64,000 nucleotides of DNA from an uncultured Flavobacteriaceae bacterium (GCA_947488435.1 CANKZG010000006.1:45089-109088), one strand, 5' to 3'. Shown: positions 26,762-36,399, counted from the stretch's first letter. The notes: a model not told the origin generated them from the sequence alone. Numbers and translations are program-made.

Positions 26762-27919
26762 TTAAAAAGCAGGTTCTGTATTTGCCAGAGCGATTTCTGT
26801 TGCGCAATATTTTTTTATTTCTTGAACCAATACTAATGTTTCAATAGATTTAGGTGTATTTTGAGTAATCATTGCTTCCATGGCATGCGCCATATGATGA
26901 TAGATTTTAACAACATCCAAAACAGAATTCGTATTCAGCATTAATTTGGCGGCATATCCTTTTCGTATTTTAACATTTTTCGTAAATACTTGCGGATTAT
27001 TATAGACTTCGCATAGGGTAGCAATAGCCATCACCTGAGGAATTGCACAAAATTTAAAAACATGCTCATTTTTTAATTGTTTTAAATAATCCAAGCAATC
27101 AATAGCATGCGCGAGAGCATCATTGATTAGATGATTTAAACAAGCCATGGCAGTAGCAGTACCTGGAAATGTGGCAAAGCTTTCTAATTTTGAGGTATAC
27201 AAGCTCCAAATGGCCTTGGGCCAGAAACTTCGATTTTCTTCAATATCTTCTTTGTAATCTCGAACAATATTAGTTTTCTGTAAAAATAGCCCCATGGAAT
27301 TTGCTAATTCTTCCTGAAATTGAATTTCGGGGTTTTCCATTTCCGAGGCAGCAAAAATTTGTGATAATCCTATACCTACAATGCCAGCAACATGATGACA
27401 ATAGAGATTGTAATCTGCTAAGGAAACAATTTCTCTAGCAACAAAATCTGCCATTCCACTTCCCATTTTTTCACAGGCATCGGTAATAATTTTTTGGTAT
27501 TTGGGTGATAGTGTTGAAAATGCAGCAATTACTAAATCATAATTGGCTAATAGATCGCGATATACTGCTTTATCCCCAACGTTTTCAAGCTTCCAACCGT
27601 TTTCATAGTTCTTTTTATGAAAGTTTAATAACAGTTTAATTTTTTTATCATTAGGCAGTTCCATGTCGTCTTCAATAGAATCTAAGGCACGAAGTATCAA
27701 ATAAAATAGACAAATGCTAATGCTTAGCTCCTGAGGTAATTGTTTTATAACTGCTGCAAAAGATCGAGATACCTTATCCAAGGTTTTAAAACAAAACTTC
27801 ATATTGGTATCATGCTCTAGAATCTCCAAAACGTTAGCATGGTTATGTTGTTTTGAAAACTTGAGCTTAAAAAGAGCAGCAAGCTCACTGGGTTTTACAA
27901 TTGATTTTAATACAGACAT
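26762..27919 (-). CDS. Squalene synthase, eukaryotic (ERG9/FDFT1-like) type
   Basis: A 385-residue prenyl-diphosphate condensing enzyme. Characteristic segments are SRSFAAVIKQLPQE (51-64), the first Asp-rich motif D80-SIEDD (80-85), the Tyr173 segment YCHHVAGIVGIGLS, the second Asp-rich motif in FLQKTNIVRDYKED (212-225; Asp221, Asp225) plus FWP, and FCAIPQVMAIATL with VKIRKG. These are much closer to eukaryotic squalene synthases than to the short bacterial HpnC/HpnD/CrtB (about 280 aa). The eukaryotic C-terminal membrane anchor is missing. It joins two farnesyl diphosphates into squalene. Upstream on the same strand are LolA-like and MMPL genes. Confidence 0.9.
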   Translation of the reverse strand: MSVLKSIVKPSELAALFKLKFSKQHNHANVLEILEHDTNMKFCFKTLDKVSRSFAAVIKQLPQELSISICLFYLILRALDSIEDDMELPNDKKIKLLLNFHKKNYENGWKLENVGDKAVYRDLLANYDLVIAAFSTLSPKYQKIITDACEKMGSGMADFVAREIVSLADYNLYCHHVAGIVGIGLSQIFAASEMENPEIQFQEELANSMGLFLQKTNIVRDYKEDIEENRSFWPKAIWSLYTSKLESFATFPGTATAMACLNHLINDALAHAIDCLDYLKQLKNEHVFKFCAIPQVMAIATLCEVYNNPQVFTKNVKIRKGYAAKLMLNTNSVLDVVKIYHHMAHAMEAMITQNTPKSIETLVLVQEIKKYCATEIALANTEPAF

Positions 27920-28016
27920 TGCGCTAATTTATACCAAAGGAAATTCTGAGTAATATAAGGCGAAAACTTAAACAAAATGTTACACGAGGGATAGATATTT
28001 TATGCTGCACTGAAAA

Positions 28017-28787
28017 TTAATTACTTAATGATGGAATTTTGAAATCATCTTCAGTTAAAGTAGATTGTGGAGTAACTGCATTTACCGTAATTTCCGTTAA
28101 AGCGTTGCTTTTAATATCTTTTGTGATGATGTGCATGGGTTGTACTTTTTCTTTAAACCCATCCAAAGCTTGGAAGTTGGAAAATTTAGTGATGTTTTTA
28201 GGGGTATCATTTGCGGTATAAGAAACAACTTGAACTAAATGAAACGAATTTTCCTTAATAAACAATGTTGTTTTTTCTGGTTTGCCTCCTTTTTTTCTTT
28301 CAATTACATCAATAACATGGCATATTCCATGTTCTTTTAGTTTTTCTTTTTTACGAGCTGTGAACGTTAACTCTTTTTCATTTGTGGTACTGAAATTAGC
28401 TAAAAACAGCCCTGATCCCACCAAGGCTATATTTTTAGGAGTTGCTTTCAATTTTCGGGTTTTACCATTTGCTGGTGTAAATATTTCAATAAGACCTGTG
28501 GCTTCAGGCAATTTGGTAATTAGGATAACAATACCTTTAGCGCGAACGGGTTCTTTTATTTCAATTCTTGTCTTTTCGGCAATTCCAAACTCACCTAACA
28601 ATACATCCAAACTTCTCGTTTTTACCTTACCACTTTTATTGGTTTCACGAACATCTAGTGAAAGAGCTACATTGGTAGTAACAAATTGATTGATGGCTTT
28701 AGTATAAATTTCTGCAATATCCTGTGCAGAAGCCATAGTGCTAAATACTACTAAAATAACGAAGGAAAGTAAACTACTTTTTTTCAA
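28017..28787 (-). CDS. LolA-like outer-membrane lipoprotein-sorting protein
   Basis: A 256-residue periplasmic protein with a signal peptide (cleaved after MASAQ). The mature protein has the open beta-barrel pattern of the LolA/LolB-like family (KGIVILITKLPEATGLIEIFTPANGKTRKL, FSNFQALDGFKEKVQPMHIIT). Members next to MMPL exporters are thought to carry lipids rather than lipoproteins. The gene overlaps the transporter gene by 14 bases and precedes the squalene synthase by 97 bases. Translational coupling with the transporter is likely. Confidence 0.8.
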   Translation of the reverse strand: MKKSSLLSFVILVVFSTMASAQDIAEIYTKAINQFVTTNVALSLDVRETNKSGKVKTRSLDVLLGEFGIAEKTRIEIKEPVRAKGIVILITKLPEATGLIEIFTPANGKTRKLKATPKNIALVGSGLFLANFSTTNEKELTFTARKKEKLKEHGICHVIDVIERKKGGKPEKTTLFIKENSFHLVQVVSYTANDTPKNITKFSNFQALDGFKEKVQPMHIITKDIKSNALTEITVNAVTPQSTLTEDDFKIPSLSN

Positions 28788-31017
28788 GAAACTTTGGTTT
28801 TGTTAATAGAACAATACTGGGAACTAATAATAAAGAGCTAATTAAACATGTTGTAATAGAAATTACAATTAAAGCGCCAAAAAAACGCAAAGGCGTAAAG
28901 TTAGAAAATATCAAGGGTAAAAAACCGATAATTACGGAAAATGCGTTGATGACAATTCCCTTTCCTGAGGTGCTTAATGTATTTTGAATTGCAAGATTTA
29001 CCGATTGTCCTTTTCCACGTTCAACTTTAAACCGCCATAAAAAGTGAATGGTGTAATCTACACCAATACCGATCATTATTGAAGAAAGTAATGCCGTAGC
29101 AATATCAACAGCAATCCCAAGTACTCCCATCAAACCAAATAAAACAATAATAGCAAAAGACAGCGGTAAACTCGTAAGCAGGCCTGCCTGATAGGAACGA
29201 AATACAAAGCTCAATAAAACCAAAATTACTACCATAGCAAAAATTAATGATTTTACTTGCCCTTTGACTACCAAATCTGCTAATTGTATATTGGTGACAC
29301 TTGCTCCGGCTACAAACCGAACGTTTGGATCATTTTGGGTAAGTTCATCAATTCGTTGTAATACTTTTTTACTAGCACTATTGCTGCCATCTTTAAGGCT
29401 TATAAGCATTCTAGCATTTTGATAGTCATAATCTAAAAAATGCGAAAAAGCCTCTTCATTTCCCCCAAAAGATGAAATCTCGAGAAGTTGATAAACTTCA
29501 TCGGCAGTTTCAGGAATTTGATTATAACCTTCTTCATCAATAGTATAAAAACCTTTACTTAGTTCTTTAATTAAGGTTACTGGGGAATTTACCAAACCCA
29601 CTGCGGGGTCTTTTGTAATCTCTTTTTCGTAAGTATACATCTGTTGCAATACTTCAGGGGAAAGCACATCTCCACTAAAGAGCACCGAAATAAACTGAGA
29701 TCCTCCAAATTTGGTGTTAATTAACTCTGTTGCACGTCTTACTTCTGACTTTCCTACGAAATAACTTTCCACATTGGTATCTACTTTAAGCTGAAAAACA
29801 CCGACAATTCCAATGATTCCGATTATTGCTGCTCCAAAAATGATCTTTTTAGGGTAGGAAGTCACCCATAGCCCTAATCGACCTAAAAGTTGATCAAGAG
29901 CACTTTTTGAGATGTTTGTAGCAGTTATTTTTTTTGGTAATTTAAAATAAGAAAGTAAAGCAGGTAAAAACCAAACACTCAAAATTAGGGCAAACCCAAT
30001 GCCTATTGCAGTGAGTACACCTAGCTGCGCGGCAGGAATCATAGTATGAGTTAACAATCCTAGTACGCCTGCAATAGTTGTAAGTGCTGTAATGATTATA
30101 GGTCTTTTTAAATCGCTATAAATCTGCTTGCAAATAGCTTTCATACTCAAAGCTTCTGTATCGCGACGCAATTCTTGATATCTAGCAATTAAATGTATCC
30201 CATAATCATTGGCAATGGCAATGATCATTATGGGCATAAGAATACTAAACAATGAAATTTGCCACCCTAAAATTGCCATTACACCGAAGGAGAGGATACT
30301 GCTCATAATGACAATGATGAACGGCATGAAGACACCTTTCCATTCTTTGAATGAAAAATAAAGCATTACTACCATAAGTATGATAGCTATTGGTAACAAT
30401 AACGTCAGATCCTTTACGACATTTTTTGTAATCGAATATCTTATATAGGGCAATCCGCCAATAACTACTTCTTCATCTCCCTGGTGTTTAGCTGCAATTG
30501 TTTTAATGGAATTGATAATTGTATCAGGAGTTTTCGTGCTCTTAGTTAAGACTAAGGAAACCAAACTAAAATCGTCTGCAAAAAACCGCTGTGCGATGGT
30601 ATGTTCTTTGATTTTGGATTTTAATTCAAGGACAGCTGTTGGAGTAGTTGGTATTTCCTCTAAAAACGGATGAATAACCATTAAACCATCTTCCTGCCCC
30701 ATATTCTGTGCGTCAAAAGGAGATATACACCGATCAATACCTTCCAATTCATTTAAATCCGCAGCGATGAGGTTTAAACGGTTTAGGGTAGCTTCGTTTA
30801 CAACATCCTCGGTTTTAAGCATGAGCAGAATTAACTCACTTCCACCAAAAATACTGTCCAGCTCTTTGAGATAAACCTTATTGGCTATACTGTCGGGGAC
30901 GTAAGCATCTAAATTGGAATTCACTTTAAGGTTAGGAAAAGCAAGTAGAGCAACCAGTGTTATGGTTATAGCTATTAATACAATGAGGGAACGGTACGGA
31001 ATAATTTTTTCTTGCAT
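28774..31017 (-). CDS. MMPL/RND family lipid transporter
   Basis: A 747-residue protein with two halves, each one TM, a large periplasmic loop and five TMs. Characteristic segments are LLLPIAIILMVVMLYFSF, MIIAIANDYGIHLIARYQELR and, in the second half, IMIGIGVDYTIHFLWRFKVERG, where GxDYxxH is the proton-relay type motif. Relatives (MmpL, HpnN) export lipids or hopanoids. The overlap with the LolA-like gene and nearby squalene synthase point to an isoprenoid-lipid export unit; cargo is inference. Confidence 0.87.
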   Translation of the reverse strand: MQEKIIPYRSLIVLIAITITLVALLAFPNLKVNSNLDAYVPDSIANKVYLKELDSIFGGSELILLMLKTEDVVNEATLNRLNLIAADLNELEGIDRCISPFDAQNMGQEDGLMVIHPFLEEIPTTPTAVLELKSKIKEHTIAQRFFADDFSLVSLVLTKSTKTPDTIINSIKTIAAKHQGDEEVVIGGLPYIRYSITKNVVKDLTLLLPIAIILMVVMLYFSFKEWKGVFMPFIIVIMSSILSFGVMAILGWQISLFSILMPIMIIAIANDYGIHLIARYQELRRDTEALSMKAICKQIYSDLKRPIIITALTTIAGVLGLLTHTMIPAAQLGVLTAIGIGFALILSVWFLPALLSYFKLPKKITATNISKSALDQLLGRLGLWVTSYPKKIIFGAAIIGIIGIVGVFQLKVDTNVESYFVGKSEVRRATELINTKFGGSQFISVLFSGDVLSPEVLQQMYTYEKEITKDPAVGLVNSPVTLIKELSKGFYTIDEEGYNQIPETADEVYQLLEISSFGGNEEAFSHFLDYDYQNARMLISLKDGSNSASKKVLQRIDELTQNDPNVRFVAGASVTNIQLADLVVKGQVKSLIFAMVVILVLLSFVFRSYQAGLLTSLPLSFAIIVLFGLMGVLGIAVDIATALLSSIMIGIGVDYTIHFLWRFKVERGKGQSVNLAIQNTLSTSGKGIVINAFSVIIGFLPLIFSNFTPLRFFGALIVISITTCLISSLLLVPSIVLLTKPKFLEKK

Positions 31018-31177
31018 GCCAGCGCTAGAATCATAACTATTGGGTGATGAAGATAATTAAAAGGTTTTGCTTTGACTACTATTTCGAATTTCTAAACCTA
31101 TTTATTTTCAATTTTATACTACATTCGTAACTACTAGCTAAGACAAAATCGTCACTTTAAATTCAAATTAAGACTGT

Positions 31178-31696
31178 ATGAAACGCTTCTTTTTTTTACT
31201 AAGTTTTATAATATGTTTCAATAGCATAAGTGTAATGAATGCACAATCCGCTGCAAAAGTTATTCAAAACGAGATCGATAAAGCAGTATGGGCTCCTTTC
31301 CAAAAAGCCTTCGAAACCTTAGATGCTGAGGCATTGAACAATATTTACGCTGAAAATGTGCTACGGGTTACCCCGGGAGGAATAGATACGGAAAATGCAT
31401 TTAAGGCAGGTAATATTTCTCGATTTGAAGCTTCAAAAGAAAACCAAGTGAAAATTGCCTTGGATTTCTGGTTTGACAGTCGGTTTACCAATGCTACCAC
31501 TTCCTATGAAGTAGGATTTTATAGAATTACAGCGATTCAAGGTGGAGAAGCAAACTATAATTATGGGCAATTTCATATTGTATTGAAAAAACAAAACGGT
31601 ATTTGGAAAATCACCCAAGACTGGGATACTACAACCATTCATGGCAATACTATTGATGCTACAATTTTTGAAAAGCAAACACCGCAGCGTTTCTAA
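31178..31696 (+). CDS. Exported SnoaL/DUF4440-like protein
   Basis: A 172-residue protein with a signal peptide (MKRFFFLLSFIICFNSISVMNAQ). The mature part fits the NTF2-like fold: helix AVWAPFQKAFETLDAEALNNIYAENVLRV, and the closing strands YNYGQFHIVLKKQNGIWKITQDWDT. Proteins of this kind bind small molecules or catalyse simple reactions; no catalytic residues can be named. It is divergent from the MMPL gene and convergent with a GNAT gene. Confidence 0.75.
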   Translation: MKRFFFLLSFIICFNSISVMNAQSAAKVIQNEIDKAVWAPFQKAFETLDAEALNNIYAENVLRVTPGGIDTENAFKAGNISRFEASKENQVKIALDFWFDSRFTNATTSYEVGFYRITAIQGGEANYNYGQFHIVLKKQNGIWKITQDWDTTTIHGNTIDATIFEKQTPQRF

Positions 31697-31728
31697 GGAT
31701 TTTAAATAAAGAAACAACGCTATTGCAA

Positions 31729-32187
31729 TTAACTTTGTATCACAGAACGTTCCATTACATACAAATCCAATCCGGGACCCCAATGATCTTTTTCAGATCG
31801 TACCAATTGATATCCGAATTTTTCAAAAAACGTATAAGCAAGTTGTGAGGTAGTAACTACCAATTTCCTTACAATAGGGTTAGCGTTTAATCTCTCTAAG
31901 CAATGATCCATGACCTTTTTGCCTAATCCCAATCCGGTATAATCTGGATGAAAGAATATCCAGGTTACGCGGCCCGAATTATCACTTTCCATGGCATAAT
32001 ACCCTGCACCACCAACAATTTTGTTCTGATATAAGACGGTGAGGTAAGTGTTTTTAAATTCTTGAAGATAGGTTTCAAAATCCCTACTTTCCTTTGGATC
32101 GAAATACTTTGGCGTATTGCGCATAAAGATCGCTACAAGTTCTTTTTTATCGTTTATATGATATGGCCTTATTACCGAGAATTCCAT
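31729..32187 (-). CDS. GNAT family N-acetyltransferase
   Basis: 152 residues when started at MEFSVIRPYHINDK (32187); a longer in-frame version to 32265 adds 26 residues without family pattern and is less likely. The acetyl-CoA site is in the segment TWIFFHPDYTGLGLGKKVMDHCLERL, and the C-terminal strands (LVVTTSQLAYTFFEKFGYQLV) complete the fold. The acceptor is unknown. It is followed on the plus strand by nothing of the same orientation, and lies downstream of an EEP nuclease gene. Confidence 0.8.
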   Translation of the reverse strand: MEFSVIRPYHINDKKELVAIFMRNTPKYFDPKESRDFETYLQEFKNTYLTVLYQNKIVGGAGYYAMESDNSGRVTWIFFHPDYTGLGLGKKVMDHCLERLNANPIVRKLVVTTSQLAYTFFEKFGYQLVRSEKDHWGPGLDLYVMERSVIQS

Positions 32188-32300
32188 ACCACCAAAATAC
32201 CTTTTTTCTAGGAGGTATTCAATTCTAATCATCGCTTTCAAAAAGTACTGTTTTTTGCGAAGCAACTCTTGAAAACAGGAAAACTAAAGGTATAGAAAAT

Positions 32301-33011
32301 TTAGCCCAAATGGTCTATGATTAGAGGCATATGATCACTGATTTTAATCCATTCTTTTAAGGTGCCAACAGTAATTGTGGTTTTAGAAGTAATCATATTT
32401 TCAGAGGCAAAACAGTAATCAAGATGAAAGGGTTTTTCGGTCTTTTTGAGTAAGTATAATGTGGGTTCAGCTTCTTTTCCATGCTGTTCCTCCTTAAGGG
32501 TATGGTAAATACTTTTAATACGGTATTTATTTAAGAAAGCTACTACATCGGAATGGTTACCAGATCTTCGTTCGTTATCCCACCTAGCATTACTATTCCA
32601 ATCACCAATTAATATGGTATTTGATTTAAAATAGGACTTGTAATAGTGTACAGCGCCCCATATTTGACCTACATAACTCTTGGCTCTTTTAGTGGTGTTG
32701 GGCATTGCCCAAATGGCAAAAAGTGTAAACTGCTTTGCACCAGTTACGGCTATGGGGATTATATATTTAAAAGTTTGGACATAGTTTTTGGAAATTTGAA
32801 TATGGTAATCGTTAAAAGATAAAATACCTACACCTTTATTTGGGTTATCACCGATCCAAATAAATTGATTGTATCCCGGAACAATTTCTTCAGGTCTGTA
32901 TTTCGATTCCTTCTCACATTCTTGCAATACCAATATATCTGGTTGCAAGTCCAAAATGGCCTTCCATTTTTTCCGGAATGCCATATTGCAATTCCAGGTG
33001 ATTACTTTCAT
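32301..33011 (-). CDS. Endonuclease/exonuclease/phosphatase (EEP) family protein
   Basis: A 236-residue protein with the EEP core: MKVITWNCNMAFRKKW at the start, QPDILVLQECE (metal-ligand Glu), the catalytic strand TILIGDWNSNARWD (Asp and Asn), LDYCFAS and the final SDHMPLIIDH (Asp-His). It has no signal peptide, so it is cytosolic. The family includes exonuclease III-like nucleases and phosphodiesterases; the small size and lack of DNA-binding features leave the substrate open. It lies 46 bases downstream of an alpha/beta hydrolase gene. Confidence 0.85.
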   Translation of the reverse strand: MKVITWNCNMAFRKKWKAILDLQPDILVLQECEKESKYRPEEIVPGYNQFIWIGDNPNKGVGILSFNDYHIQISKNYVQTFKYIIPIAVTGAKQFTLFAIWAMPNTTKRAKSYVGQIWGAVHYYKSYFKSNTILIGDWNSNARWDNERRSGNHSDVVAFLNKYRIKSIYHTLKEEQHGKEAEPTLYLLKKTEKPFHLDYCFASENMITSKTTITVGTLKEWIKISDHMPLIIDHLG

Positions 33012-33057
33012 GATTTATGGTTTACCAAAAATGAAATTCAGAGAAGGTCTCTATGGA

Positions 33058-33858
33058 CTAATCCTTCGATAAAAACGCCTTAGCGATTACAAGAAATTCA
33101 TCTCTATTTTTACCCTGATGTGCTCCATGATCTACATTTGGAACGATCCAAAGATCAGACTTTGGAATATATTTCCTAACTCTTGCTACTTCTTCTAACG
33201 GAACACCAATATCATCGTCTCCGAGCATAATCAATACCTCAGGTTGGATGGATTTCAGCTCTTCAGCACTCAACGCAATACTATAATTTTTAAATTGGTT
33301 AAAAATTCCTTTAATCTGAGCCTCACTCTCATGTGAAGTCCGCATCCAATCAAAATTATCAATATTCTCATAAGTATACCCCTTTTCATATTGAGGGAAA
33401 TCCTTGACGCTCCAGGTACCTACAGCTCCAATGGTGATCATTGATGTTAGCAATGAAGGTCGAAGTAAAGCTAGTTGATACAGTACATCGCCGCCAAAAC
33501 TAAATCCGATGGCTTGTACCTTTTCTAAATTTAAGTGTGTAATTAACGCATTGAGATCTTCGGCGACTGATTTTATTGACAAATCTTCTTTAAAAGGTTC
33601 AGATTTTCCATGGCCAGTAAGATCAATTAGGAATACCTGATAATCTTTGTAAAAATCTGAAGCGTAAGATTGCCAGGATTTTGAGGAGAGACTATAACCA
33701 TGCAAAAATAGCAAGGGAGAACCTTCTCCATAAACTTCATAATAGATTTTTTTACCATTTACGGAAACAGTTTCTGCTTTGTTAGGGGTTTGTGAAAAGT
33801 TCAAAGTGCTTATAAGTAATAGTAATAATAGGGGTGTTGTTTTAAAATACGTATTCAT
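33058..33858 (-). CDS. Secreted alpha/beta hydrolase
   Basis: A 266-residue enzyme with a signal peptide (1-22). The alpha/beta-hydrolase fold is marked by the oxyanion segment LLFLHGYSLSSKSW, the nucleophile elbow GFSFGG (Ser120), the Asp in MLGDDD and the His in NVDHGAHQG. The substrate may be an ester or amide, unknown. A possible promoter (33923-33949) is upstream. Confidence 0.88.
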   Translation of the reverse strand: MNTYFKTTPLLLLLLISTLNFSQTPNKAETVSVNGKKIYYEVYGEGSPLLFLHGYSLSSKSWQSYASDFYKDYQVFLIDLTGHGKSEPFKEDLSIKSVAEDLNALITHLNLEKVQAIGFSFGGDVLYQLALLRPSLLTSMITIGAVGTWSVKDFPQYEKGYTYENIDNFDWMRTSHESEAQIKGIFNQFKNYSIALSAEELKSIQPEVLIMLGDDDIGVPLEEVARVRKYIPKSDLWIVPNVDHGAHQGKNRDEFLVIAKAFLSKD

Positions 33859-33922
33859 TTGTTAATTTGGGATTTTATAGCAGAATGTAGTAGCGTTCGC
33901 TATAATTGATTTGTTATTTAGA

Positions 33923-33949
33923 CAAAGATACATATTCGATAGTTTCAAA
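33923..33949 (-). promoter_or_regulatory. Possible promoter of the alpha/beta hydrolase gene
   Basis: Minus-strand TATCTTTG (33923-33930) matches the -7 consensus and lies 65 bases before the start codon; TTTG (33946-33949) is upstream with a 15-base spacer, shorter than usual. Confidence 0.35.
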
Positions 33950-33955
33950 AAAAAT

Positions 33956-33983
33956 GCACTATGTTGCAACGGTTGCAGCGCTA
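33956..33983. repeat. Intergenic repeat with GCAAC-G-GTTGC dyad
   Basis: GCACTATGTTGCAACGGTTG and the following bases contain a perfect short dyad TGCAAC-G-GTTGCA and end in GCGCT. The GCACTAT start and GCGCT end are shared with the repeat at 58478-58507, so I group it with the intergenic repeat family of this window. Confidence 0.35.
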
Positions 33984-34018
33984 AATGCAGTGGTGTTTTA
34001 CCTAAATTTTAATATAAC

Positions 34019-35431
34019 TTATTCTTCTATCGGATATTTATCCAATTCTGAAGGTACTGAGATTATACTTTCTTTGTATTTTTCTACCAATACATTTAAT
34101 TCTTTTAAAATTTCAGGATGTTCCTCGCTATGATTGTATTTTTCGCTGGGATCATGATTAATGTTGAACAAAAGTGGTTTATCTAGAACTTTTTTTTGAT
34201 TGTTTCCTTGATATGCAGTTTCAGTGGTATAGTGTGCTTTGTATTCCCTATTTCGCACCGCATAGATCTCCTGCTTTCTGTAATACAAAAATTGGCTACG
34301 GGGACTAGTAACTTTATCTTTTAGAACCGCTGATAAATCTACTCCATCTATGATACGATCACTAGGAATGGATGCGCCAGTGAGTGATGCGATTGTTGGC
34401 AAAAGGTCTAAGGTTGTGCCCATATCGTCAATAATACCTGGATGCACAGTTCCAGGCATATAGAAAATACCGGGAACTCGCATACCACCTTCCCAAGTTG
34501 TTCCCTTTCCATCTTTAAGTAAACCGGCAGATCCACCATGTTCCAGCATCATAAGCCACGGACCATTATCCGAAGTAAAAACGACTAAAGTTTCCTTGTC
34601 AATTTGTAATTTTTCTAGTGTGGAAATAATTTGACCGATACCAGCATCTACCTCAGACATGACATCTCCAAACAATCCTCTAGAGCTGGTGTTAAGAAAA
34701 CTTTCGGAAGCAAAGAGGGGTGTATGAACCATGGAGTACGGTAAATACAGAAAAAAAGGGTTGTTCTTATTTTCGGTAATAAAGGCAACCGCTTTTTCGG
34801 TATATCTTTTGGTGATGGTATGCTGATTGGCTGGGCGTTCGATTATGGTCTCATTTTCCATTAAAGGAACATTCCACATGTTGATATTTGGGGTGTCAAA
34901 AAAGGTGTCAAGCCCCCATTTAACGCCATTCATATCGTTACTATAGGGAATCCCGAAATAATAATCAAAACCTTGCTTAGTAGGCAAATATTCAGGTAGA
35001 TGCCCTAGGTGCCATTTGCCAATTATCCCGGTGCGATACCCCTGCGCTTTAAGCATTTCAGCAATTGTAATTTCGGCAGAAGGCAACCCTCCAATAGATT
35101 CTGGAAAAAAGACCCTGTGCTTTTCACCACCTAGACCAATTCGTATGGGATAACGACCAGTCAGTAGCGCACCTCGACTTGGAGAACACACACTACTGGC
35201 GGTATAGAAACTAGTCCATTTTTGACCTTCGTAAGCTAATCTATCTATATTGGGAGTTTTGATTGTGGGATGACCAAAAGAACTGAGATCACCATAGCCC
35301 AAATCATCCATAAAAATGACAATAACATTTGGGGATCGTTTAACCGTAGCATTACTTGTCTCTGATTCTTGTTTACACGAAATCGAGAGCAATAATGTAC
35401 AGAGCAGTACTATGACAGACCTATTCATCAT
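34019..35431 (-). CDS. Arylsulfatase-type lipoprotein
   Basis: A 470-residue enzyme. A lipobox SISC (Cys19) gives a lipid anchor. The sulfatase core is complete: metal site VIFMDDLGYGDLSSFGHP (Asp42, Asp43), the formylglycine motif C82-SPSR, HTKR-type residues around GKWHLGH, and TSDNGPW. It hydrolyses sulfate esters, often from algal polysaccharides. The Cys-type motif requires an activating enzyme (FGE or anSME), which is not in this window. It stands alone rather than in a polysaccharide-utilisation locus. Confidence 0.92.
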   Translation of the reverse strand: MMNRSVIVLLCTLLLSISCKQESETSNATVKRSPNVIVIFMDDLGYGDLSSFGHPTIKTPNIDRLAYEGQKWTSFYTASSVCSPSRGALLTGRYPIRIGLGGEKHRVFFPESIGGLPSAEITIAEMLKAQGYRTGIIGKWHLGHLPEYLPTKQGFDYYFGIPYSNDMNGVKWGLDTFFDTPNINMWNVPLMENETIIERPANQHTITKRYTEKAVAFITENKNNPFFLYLPYSMVHTPLFASESFLNTSSRGLFGDVMSEVDAGIGQIISTLEKLQIDKETLVVFTSDNGPWLMMLEHGGSAGLLKDGKGTTWEGGMRVPGIFYMPGTVHPGIIDDMGTTLDLLPTIASLTGASIPSDRIIDGVDLSAVLKDKVTSPRSQFLYYRKQEIYAVRNREYKAHYTTETAYQGNNQKKVLDKPLLFNINHDPSEKYNHSEEHPEILKELNVLVEKYKESIISVPSELDKYPIEE

Positions 35432-35562
35432 ATTGACGGATTTAAGTTTTTAATTTCTAGTATACATAAGATAAAATACACTACCTCACCATTACTATAT
35501 TGCAACGCTTTTACCATTTGGAATTGTGGCAATGGATTGTAAAACATTGTCTTAATAAGCTT

Positions 35563-36399
35563 TTAATCAATTACTTTATACCTTTTGCCTTGCTTAAGCT
35601 TTTTTCCAGCATATCCTTTAAAAAAAATAGGAATGGCAATGTCATTTTCTTTTCTTACTACGAAATGTAAATGAGGGCCATTGGTATACCCGGTTAAGCC
35701 CGAACGCCCAATTTTTTGGCCTTTTGCGACCCTATCGCCTTCTTTTACAAAGCTTCCTTGGTAATCTAAATGTACATAAAAACCTAAGGTGCCATCAGAA
35801 TGAAGGATAATTATTCTATTTCCCGCATTAATTAATTCCTTTCCACCCTGCTTTGTAAACCAGTCTATTACTTTGACTATAGTTCCTCCTCTGGCAGCAT
35901 ATACGGGTTCTCCTACATCAAGCTGAAAGTCAATTGCATATTTAGATTTTTCACTATTGTGCGAAACTTTACCATTAAAACTTTGACTTACGCTATATTT
36001 CTTCCCTTTTTTAAATGGAAAGCGATATAGATAGTCTAAATCTGGTTGAATTAATGATTTATGTCCAAAAAAATAGCTAACCTTTATGCTATCATTAAGC
36101 TGTGATTTAAAAATAGAATCGGATAATTTTCCGGTATACGTCAAAAGTTCAATACTATCCTTAGGTAACATTAAGTACGATTTTAATTCCGTACTGTCTT
36201 TCCTTGAATGAAAATAAATCTGAATCGGCGTCCATAGCTTGTTTTTTGCGAAGAGTTTTAACGTATCAGCTTCTTTTTTCCAGTCAAAAGATAAGTCATC
36301 CGCATATGTTGTTGGCTCGTCAAGCTGTTTTTGGCCAAAACCGTAGATTCCCGTGCTCAGCAGTATAATTAGTATGAAATATGTTCTTAAATGTTTCAG
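35563..36399 (-). CDS. Secreted M23 family metallopeptidase, probable CTG start
   Basis: The peptidase domain (C-terminal half) has HNSEKSKYAIDFQLDVG, YAARGGTIVKV and the closing zinc motif GPHLHF, typical of LytM/M23 endopeptidases that cut peptidoglycan cross-links. The first ATG in this frame (36171) would give only 202 residues without any export signal. The frame stays open for 76 more codons upstream; their translation starts KHLRTYFILIILLSTGIYGF and GQKQLDE, a perfect signal peptide. The in-frame TAA just before leaves CTG at 36397-36399 as the only reasonable start, giving 278 aa. Confidence 0.75.
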   Translation of the reverse strand: MKHLRTYFILIILLSTGIYGFGQKQLDEPTTYADDLSFDWKKEADTLKLFAKNKLWTPIQIYFHSRKDSTELKSYLMLPKDSIELLTYTGKLSDSIFKSQLNDSIKVSYFFGHKSLIQPDLDYLYRFPFKKGKKYSVSQSFNGKVSHNSEKSKYAIDFQLDVGEPVYAARGGTIVKVIDWFTKQGGKELINAGNRIIILHSDGTLGFYVHLDYQGSFVKEGDRVAKGQKIGRSGLTGYTNGPHLHFVVRKENDIAIPIFFKGYAGKKLKQGKRYKVID

